A DNA stretch of 9,557 nt from an uncultured Clostridia bacterium (lineage in GTDB: Bacteria; Bacillota; Clostridia; Oscillospirales; Acutalibacteraceae): the NCBI GenBank assembly GCA_947302895.1, contig CAMYWU010000043.1, positions 1-9,557 of the forward strand, in the 5' to 3' direction. The first letter of the stretch is position 1. Each line of letters opens with the position of its first letter. Below the pieces are notes generated by a model that worked only from the letters and a program-made list of their open reading frames with translations, was not told where the DNA came from and searched no databases. The translations under genes were made by a program, and so were the position numbers. This document shows positions 5,802 through 9,557 of the stretch, piece after piece.

Positions 5802-6917
5802 ATGAACTTATTAATGACTGCGCCTTGTCTTCTCGGTATTGAGGGGCTTGTTGGCGATGAATTGAAAATGATGGGTGCGAGTAATGTTGCTCCCGAAAAC
5901 GCCAGAGTTTTCTTTGAAGGAAACGAGGATATTCTTGCAAGGGCAAATTTAAACTCACGCTTTTCTGAAAGAATATTAATTGTTCTCGGCAGATTTAATG
6001 CATTAACATTTGAAGAGCTTTTTCAGAGCGTTAAAGCAATCAGCTGGGCTGATTTTATCGGCGCTAACGATACTTTTCCCGTTAAGGGCTTTTCAATCAA
6101 TTCAACTCTTCATTCAATTCCCGATTGCCAGAGCATAATAAAAAAAGCGGTTGTTGAATCGCTTAAAGAGGACTACGGTATTTCCTGGTTTGAGGAAACA
6201 GGACCTGTTCATCAGATTCAGTTTTCAATAATCAAGGATGAGGTTTGCATTATGCTTGATTCAAGCGGTATGAGCCTTCATAAAAGGGGATACCGCCCAT
6301 CATCAAACGATGCTCCTATAAGAGAAACGCTTGCCGCTGCGATGTGCTCCCTTTCAAAGCTCAGGCATTACCATACTCTTTACGATCCCTGCTGCGGAAG
6401 CGGAACAATTCTTATTGAGGGTGCGCTTCTTGCAAACAATATTGCGCCGGGACTTGGCAGGGGATTTGCATTTGAAAGATGGGGCTTGATTGATGAAAGT
6501 GTAATCAAAAGCGAAAAAGAGCGCTGCCATGATTTAGTTAAGAAAGATACTGATTTTTGCGCTATCGGAAGCGATATTGACAGCGCAGCAGTTGAGCTTA
6601 CTCTTCATAACGCCAATAAAGCAGGGGTTGCAAACTTCATCAGGGCATCCCAGGCGGACATAAGAGTTTTTAATCCATCAACAGAAAAGGGAACGCTTGT
6701 TACCAATCCTCCATACGGCGAAAGAATGCTTGATATAAAAGAGGCTGAAAAAATCTATCGCATTATGGGCGAAAAATTCATTTCAAAATACGGCTGGTCT
6801 TACGGAATTATTTCACCCGATGAGGAGTTTGAAAAATGCTTCGGCAGAAAAGCCGATAAGCGCCGTAAGCTATACAACGGCAATATCAAATGCCAATACT
6901 ATATGTTTTTTAAATAA
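5802..6917 (+). CDS. THUMP-domain class I SAM-dependent RNA guanine-N2 methyltransferase (RlmL/YpsC family)
   Basis: 371 residues, full length for the single-domain Firmicute YpsC group (E. coli RlmL carries an additional RlmK domain). Residues 1-60 form the N-terminal ferredoxin-like part, about 60-160 the THUMP RNA-binding domain, and 165-371 the Rossmann methyltransferase. The SAM-binding motif I is DPCCGSGTILIEGA from residue 195; GSDID gives the acidic ribose-binding loop; NPPYGERM from residue 302 is the catalytic N-P-P-Y motif of N2-guanine/N6-adenine methyltransferases. HKRGYRPSSNDAPIRETLAA is the family's linker motif. Likely product: an m2G in 23S rRNA. Start at ATG 5802 is supported by AAAGGAAA with 7-nt spacing; the frame is open to 5763 only across the terminator. 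No promoter is visible directly upstream. Confidence 0.9.
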   Translation: MNLLMTAPCLLGIEGLVGDELKMMGASNVAPENARVFFEGNEDILARANLNSRFSERILIVLGRFNALTFEELFQSVKAISWADFIGANDTFPVKGFSINSTLHSIPDCQSIIKKAVVESLKEDYGISWFEETGPVHQIQFSIIKDEVCIMLDSSGMSLHKRGYRPSSNDAPIRETLAAAMCSLSKLRHYHTLYDPCCGSGTILIEGALLANNIAPGLGRGFAFERWGLIDESVIKSEKERCHDLVKKDTDFCAIGSDIDSAAVELTLHNANKAGVANFIRASQADIRVFNPSTEKGTLVTNPPYGERMLDIKEAEKIYRIMGEKFISKYGWSYGIISPDEEFEKCFGRKADKRRKLYNGNIKCQYYMFFK

Positions 6918-6936
6918 ATTTAAAATCTGAATTTAC

Positions 6937-6970
6937 TTTGACAAAAAAATCTCTCCTTGCAAGTTATAAT
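6937..6970 (+). promoter_or_regulatory. spoIIG-type promoter: consensus hexamers with 21-bp spacer and Spo0A-like box
   Basis: TTGACA (6938-6943) and TATAAT (6965-6970) are both perfect sigma-A hexamers but are 21 bp apart, instead of 17. The B. subtilis spoIIG promoter is known for the same oddity (22-bp spacer) and depends on phosphorylated Spo0A bound across the -35. Here TTTGACA (6937-6943) overlaps the -35 and matches the Spo0A box TTCGACA at 6 of 7 positions. The predicted start is near 6977. Sequence is direct; Spo0A control is inferred from homology of design. Confidence 0.8.
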
Positions 6971-6992
6971 CGATTTGCAAGGGGGGATTTTT
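6951..6992 (+). terminator. Terminator-like hairpin whose 3' arm is the spoIIGA ribosome site
   Basis: CTCTCCTTGCAA (6951-6962) pairs with TTGCAAGGGGGG (6975-6986) in a 12-bp stem with two G-U pairs; the 12-nt loop contains the TATAAT. ATTTTTATT follows, with five T at 6988-6992. It can end transcripts coming from the upstream methyltransferase gene. The 3' arm includes the AAGGGGG ribosome site of spoIIGA. Confidence 0.7.
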
Positions 6993-7796
6993 ATTGTTAT
7001 TTATGCAGATGTTTTATTCATCGTTAACTTTTTTATAACCCTTTTGCTGCTTGAATTAACCGCAAAAGCGGGAAAGAGAAACCCGAAAACCTTCAGAATT
7101 GTTATATCCTCTGCGCTCGGCGGAGCATATTCGCTTATAATATTGATTGATGATATTCCCATAGTTCTGTTGCTGCTTTCAAAAATCGGTTTTGCAATAC
7201 TCTTAATTCTGATTTCATTTTCATTTGTAAGGCTGAAAAGCTTTTTATCAATGCTGTTGATATTCATGTTTTCAAACTTCGTTTTTCTCGGAATTATTGC
7301 AGGCCTGCAGATGATTTTTCACAGCGACAGAATCAGCATCAATAACGGTGAAATTTATTTTGATATAAACGCTCGTCAGCTGCTGTTTGCGGCTCTGCTT
7401 GCATATGCCGCCTCCTGTCTGATAATAAGGTTATATAATAAAAAGCTCTCAGCAGGCGAGATATACAGCATTCTGATTTTTAATAACGGCAAACAAATAA
7501 ACGCTTTTGCTCTATCGGATACGGGGAATAAACTTCGTGAGCCGTTTTCAAATGCACCTGTTATAATTGTTAAAAGCGAGCTTCTGCAAGGCTTTTATGA
7601 TGAGGAAAAAGCAAGGCTTATTCCTGCGTCAACGATTAATTCAAAATCCTTTTTATACGCCTTTAAGCCCGAATGCGTTAAGGTTAAAACCTCAAAGGGG
7701 TGGGAGATTATCGAAAATGTTTACATAGCTTCAAGTGATGAAATCAATTCAAAGAGTTTTTCCGCAATTATTAATCCCGAAATTATTTCAGTTTAG
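6993..7796 (+). CDS. spoIIGA: SpoIIGA, pro-sigma-E processing aspartic protease
   Basis: 267 residues from ATT 6993. SpoIIGA sits in the sporulation septum and cleaves the N-terminal pro-peptide of SigE when signalled by SpoIIR. The N-terminal half is a five-helix membrane domain beginning VIYADVLFIVNFF, the family's typical first residues. The C-terminal cytoplasmic half holds LSDTGNKLREPF with catalytic Asp176 (aligned with Asp183 of B. subtilis) and ends in FSAIINPEIISV, the F-x-I-x-N-P-E segment of the family. TTG codons at 6957 and 6975 are in frame, but they lie in the promoter/hairpin and before the predicted transcript start. ATT 6993 lies 7 nt after AAGGGGG, gives the family N-terminus, and is my choice although ATT is rare as a start. 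sigE follows 9 bp after the stop. Confidence 0.9.
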   Translation: MVIYADVLFIVNFFITLLLLELTAKAGKRNPKTFRIVISSALGGAYSLIILIDDIPIVLLLLSKIGFAILLILISFSFVRLKSFLSMLLIFMFSNFVFLGIIAGLQMIFHSDRISINNGEIYFDINARQLLFAALLAYAASCLIIRLYNKKLSAGEIYSILIFNNGKQINAFALSDTGNKLREPFSNAPVIIVKSELLQGFYDEEKARLIPASTINSKSFLYAFKPECVKVKTSKGWEIIENVYIASSDEINSKSFSAIINPEIISV

Positions 7797-7805
7797 GTGA
7801 TACAT

Positions 7806-8513
7806 ATGAGCTTAATTAATAAGATTTTCAATTTTATTGTTCAGAAAATTATTTATGAGGAATACTGCTTTTATATCAACGGTCCCGAAACGCTTCCGCC
7901 GCCGCTTACAAGGGAGGAAGAGGAAACAATAGTTGAGCAGATTAGAAGCGGAGACGAAACAAACCGTGATTTGCTTATAACGCATAATCTGCGCCTCGTT
8001 GTTTATATTGCAAAGAAATATGAGAGCAAAACAGCAGGCGCCGAGGATTTGGTTTCAATAGGAACAATCGGGCTTATGAAGGCGGTCAGAACCTTTAATC
8101 CCGATAAGAATATAAAAATTGCAACCTATGCTTCAAGATGTATTGAAAACGAGATACTTATGTATTTAAGAAAAGCCTCTAATTCAAAGATTGAAATGAG
8201 CTTTGATGAACCGCTTTCAATAGATTGGGACGGAAATGAGCTCACTTTGCGTGATGTTCTCGGCTCCGAGCCCGATGAAATCAGCCAGGGAATTGAATAC
8301 GAGGATGAAAAGCGCCTTTTAAGGTATATTATTTCAAATCTTTCCCAGAAGGAAAAGAGCATTATGGAGCAGCGCTTCGGCTTAAACGGAACTCAGCTGC
8401 TAACCCAAAAAGAGCTTGCCGATGATATGGGAATATCGCAATCGTATATTTCCCGCCTTGAAAAACGCATTCTAACAAAAATCAAGGACGAAATGGAGCG
8501 CCACATAGTATAA
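7806..8513 (+). CDS. sigE: RNA polymerase sporulation sigma factor SigE (pro-sigma-E)
   Basis: 235 residues, near the 239 of B. subtilis. The first early mother-cell sigma factor, made as an inactive membrane-bound precursor. Residues 1-22 are a hydrophobic/basic amphipathic pro-sequence (MSLINKIFNFIVQKIIYEEY), and FYINGPETLPPPL aligns with the B. subtilis cleavage region YYIGGSEALPPPL. Region 2 is NLRLVVYIAKK (from N61) through EDLVSIGTIGLMKAV and ATYASRCIENEILMYLR; FDEPLSIDWDGNEL is highly conserved in SigE. Region 4.2 helix-turn-helix is TQKELADDMGISQSYISRLEKRI from T200. Start: ATG 7806 follows AGGTGAT (7795-7801), a 7-nt match to the anti-Shine-Dalgarno; GTG 7797 lies inside that site and is rejected. 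Probably translationally coupled to spoIIGA. sigG, often next in line, is absent. Confidence 0.97.
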   Translation: MSLINKIFNFIVQKIIYEEYCFYINGPETLPPPLTREEEETIVEQIRSGDETNRDLLITHNLRLVVYIAKKYESKTAGAEDLVSIGTIGLMKAVRTFNPDKNIKIATYASRCIENEILMYLRKASNSKIEMSFDEPLSIDWDGNELTLRDVLGSEPDEISQGIEYEDEKRLLRYIISNLSQKEKSIMEQRFGLNGTQLLTQKELADDMGISQSYISRLEKRILTKIKDEMERHIV

Positions 8514-8515
8514 AA

Positions 8516-8546
8516 AAACACAAAAGGGACTGTCCCTTTTGTGTTT
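8516..8546. terminator. Strong two-way terminator after sigE
   Basis: A perfect 14-bp inverted repeat, 8516-8529 and 8533-8546, with a CTG loop. On the plus strand the 3' arm ends in GTGTTT, giving only a weak T-tract; on the minus strand the run of A at 8512-8518 supplies a T-run. It therefore serves sigE and the converging DUF378 gene. The GGGACTGTCCC core is the strongest inverted repeat in the window. Confidence 0.85.
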
Positions 8547-8550
8547 AATA

Positions 8551-8577
8551 TGTAGGGAGCGGCGACCCCGACGCTCC
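8551..8577. repeat. Short GC-rich palindrome, possible dispersed intergenic repeat
   Basis: TGTAGGGAGCGGCGACCCCGACGCTCC contains GGAGCG (8556-8561) and CGCTCC (8572-8577) as a 6-bp stem around GC-rich sequence, in an otherwise A/T-rich intergenic gap. TGTAGGG-plus-palindrome units of this kind recur between genes in some Clostridia. I see one copy only, so dispersal is inference. Confidence 0.35.
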
Positions 8578-8588
8578 AATAATAATAA

Positions 8589-8795
8589 TTAGTCCTCTAA
8601 TGCGTTATTCCTGAATAAAAGGCTGATACACCAGATTGCTGCAAGGGCAACGAGAGTATATATAATTCTTGCAAAAACTCCGCTCTGACCGCCGCCAATC
8701 CAGGCAACCAAATCAAACTGGAAAATTCCGATAAGACCCCAGTTGATTCCGCCTATTATTGTTAAAATCAGCGCAATTTTATCAAGTATTCTCAT
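8589..8795 (-). CDS. DUF378 family small membrane protein
   Basis: 68 residues with two predicted membrane helices: ALILTIIGGINWGLIGIFQF (about 8-27) and RIIYTLVALAAIWCISLLF (about 43-61). The GGINWGLIG motif is the hallmark of DUF378 (B. subtilis YuzA-like), a family without known function. It ends in a polar tail RNNALED. ATG at 8795-8793 is preceded by AAAAGGAG (complement of 8805-8812), 9 nt away and a strong ribosome site that is also the 3' arm of a hairpin. It lies downstream of manA on the same strand and converges on sigE. A functional link to either neighbour is not apparent. Confidence 0.85.
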   Translation of the reverse strand: MRILDKIALILTIIGGINWGLIGIFQFDLVAWIGGGQSGVFARIIYTLVALAAIWCISLLFRNNALED

Positions 8796-8837
8796 AAAAA
8801 ATCACTCCTTTTAGTCTATTGTTGACCTAAAGGAGTG
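8796..8837 (-). terminator. Terminator-like hairpin after manA whose 3' arm is the DUF378 ribosome site
   Basis: Read on the minus strand, CACTCCTTT (8837-8829) pairs perfectly with AAAGGAGTG (8811-8803), with three further G-T-C/G-A-C pairs inside after a small internal mismatch. A single A and then six T (8801-8796) follow and run directly into the ATG. The 3' arm includes the AAGGAG ribosome site. It would end manA transcripts and mask translation of the DUF378 gene in read-through RNA. Confidence 0.65.
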
Positions 8838-8848
8838 GTTTTATTCTT

Positions 8849-9557
8849 TTATATTTCTGTTACCAAAATTTCCATTTCACCGCTGATTTTGTATTCGCCG
8901 AAGTTTGCAGGAACAAAGAAGGAATCTCCCTTCTTTGCATTTGCGCCTTCAACCTTGCCATTTCCGTCTATAACAAGAATATGATTGAAGCTCATATCAT
9001 CTGTTTTAAGCGTTATTTCATCTTTAATATCGTAGCGGTTAACGGTGAATAAATCGCATTTTGTTAAAAGCTGTGAAATGCCGCCGCTGATTTCTTTTTC
9101 TTCGCCCTGGGGCTTTATATCGTATTTTGGCGGCTCTGTTTTTGAAACGTCAATTGCTTTTTGGATATGAAGCTCTCTCGGCTTGCCGTCCTTGCCGATT
9201 CTTCCGTAGTCATAAACTCTGTATGTGCAGTTTGAATTCTGCTGAATTTCGGCAATAAGAGCGCCCTTTCCGATAGCGTGAACCGTTCCTGCCTCAATAA
9301 AGAATAAATCGCCCTTTTTAACCTTAACGCTGTTGAGCTTATCAAGCAGAGTATTGTTTTCTATTGCCTTTTTAAATTCTTCGGAGGTGATTTTTTCCTT
9401 GAAGCCGTAAATCAACTGAGCATCATCAATCGCATCAAGAACATACCAGATTTCTGTTTTGCCGAATTCATTTTCAACCCTGCGTGCATAGTCATCGTCG
9501 GGATGAACCTGAACGGAGAGATTATCGAATGCATCAAGAAGCTTTATAAGAACGGGG
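8849..9557 (-). CDS. manA: Mannose-6-phosphate isomerase, class I (partial, N-terminus beyond the window)
   Basis: The frame is open from the right edge for 235 residues to TAA at 8851-8849. Interconverts mannose 6-phosphate and fructose 6-phosphate with a bound zinc. The visible part begins PVLIKLLDAFDNLSVQVHPDDDYA, which carries the Gln and His zinc ligands (Q-V-H-P-D-D), then FGKTEIWYVLDA with the Glu ligand, GDLFFIEAGTVHAIGKG with the second His ligand, and YRVYDYGRIGKDGKPRELHIQKA, a conserved core motif. A C-terminal beta domain ends GEMEILVTEI. Firmicute class I enzymes are about 315-325 residues, so some 80-90 N-terminal residues are missing at the right edge. A TTG at 9415 opens an internal frame but is not the start, since conserved sequence continues upstream of it. 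Confidence 0.95.
   Translation of the reverse strand, partial: PVLIKLLDAFDNLSVQVHPDDDYARRVENEFGKTEIWYVLDAIDDAQLIYGFKEKITSEEFKKAIENNTLLDKLNSVKVKKGDLFFIEAGTVHAIGKGALIAEIQQNSNCTYRVYDYGRIGKDGKPRELHIQKAIDVSKTEPPKYDIKPQGEEKEISGGISQLLTKCDLFTVNRYDIKDEITLKTDDMSFNHILVIDGNGKVEGANAKKGDSFFVPANFGEYKISGEMEILVTEI

Noticed and set aside
7001..7267. 88-codon minus-strand frame opposite spoIIGA
   Set aside because: Antisense to the membrane domain of SpoIIGA, with no ribosome site or recognisable motif.
8516..8577. Possible MITE or insertion-sequence remnant formed by the hairpin and the TGTAGGG palindrome together
   Set aside because: No target-site duplication, no terminal repeats enclosing both parts and no transposase sequence; the hairpin alone is explained as a terminator.
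9115..9345. 76-codon minus-strand frame within manA
   Set aside because: Different frame from the clearly conserved mannose-6-phosphate isomerase sequence; a shadow.

Overview
The window reads as chromosomal DNA of a spore-forming, low-to-medium GC member of the Clostridia, most likely an uncultured gut Oscillospirales/Ruminococcaceae-type organism. That placement rests on gene content (spoIIGA-sigE, yabP-yabQ-divIC), AGGAGG-type ribosome sites and A/T-rich wobble use; genus is not determinable by eye. I see no mobile element, CRISPR array, tRNA or rRNA.

Layout. (1) 1-415, minus: the start of a polytopic membrane protein, O-antigen-ligase-like, running off the left edge; its promoter is back to back with that of the next gene. 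(2) 613-4700, plus: two tandem paralogous membrane-anchored parvulin foldases (PrsA/PpiC type) with long charged cytoplasmic tails, then a 78-residue coiled-coil protein. (3) 4749-5314, plus: yabP and yabQ, sporulation envelope genes, behind a hairpin that overlaps a sigma-E-like promoter. (4) 5445-5744, plus: divIC (FtsB-like division protein) with its own vegetative promoter and terminator. (5) 5802-6917, plus: a THUMP-domain RlmL/YpsC-type rRNA guanine methyltransferase. (6) 6993-8513, plus: spoIIGA and sigE, the pro-sigma-E protease and pro-sigma-E itself, followed by a strong two-way terminator and a short palindromic repeat. (7) 8589-9557, minus: manA (partial at the right edge), then a small DUF378 membrane protein.

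How the parts fit. SpoIIGA would process pro-SigE in the mother cell, and active SigE could then read the sigma-E-like promoter in front of yabP-yabQ 3 kb away. The spoIIGA promoter has perfect -35 and -10 hexamers separated by 21 bp, with a Spo0A-box-like heptamer on the -35, matching the design of the Bacillus subtilis spoIIG promoter.

The most interesting signal is a recurring junction design at yabP, spoIIGA and the DUF378 gene. A terminator-like hairpin has the Shine-Dalgarno of the downstream gene as its 3' arm, followed by a T-run that leads straight into the start codon. At yabP and spoIIGA the promoter -10 lies in the loop. Read-through RNA would therefore fold, stop or hide the ribosome site, while RNA begun at the local promoter lacks the 5' arm and is free to be translated. 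Also notable, yabQ and spoIIGA both lack a usual start codon at the place family alignment would predict.
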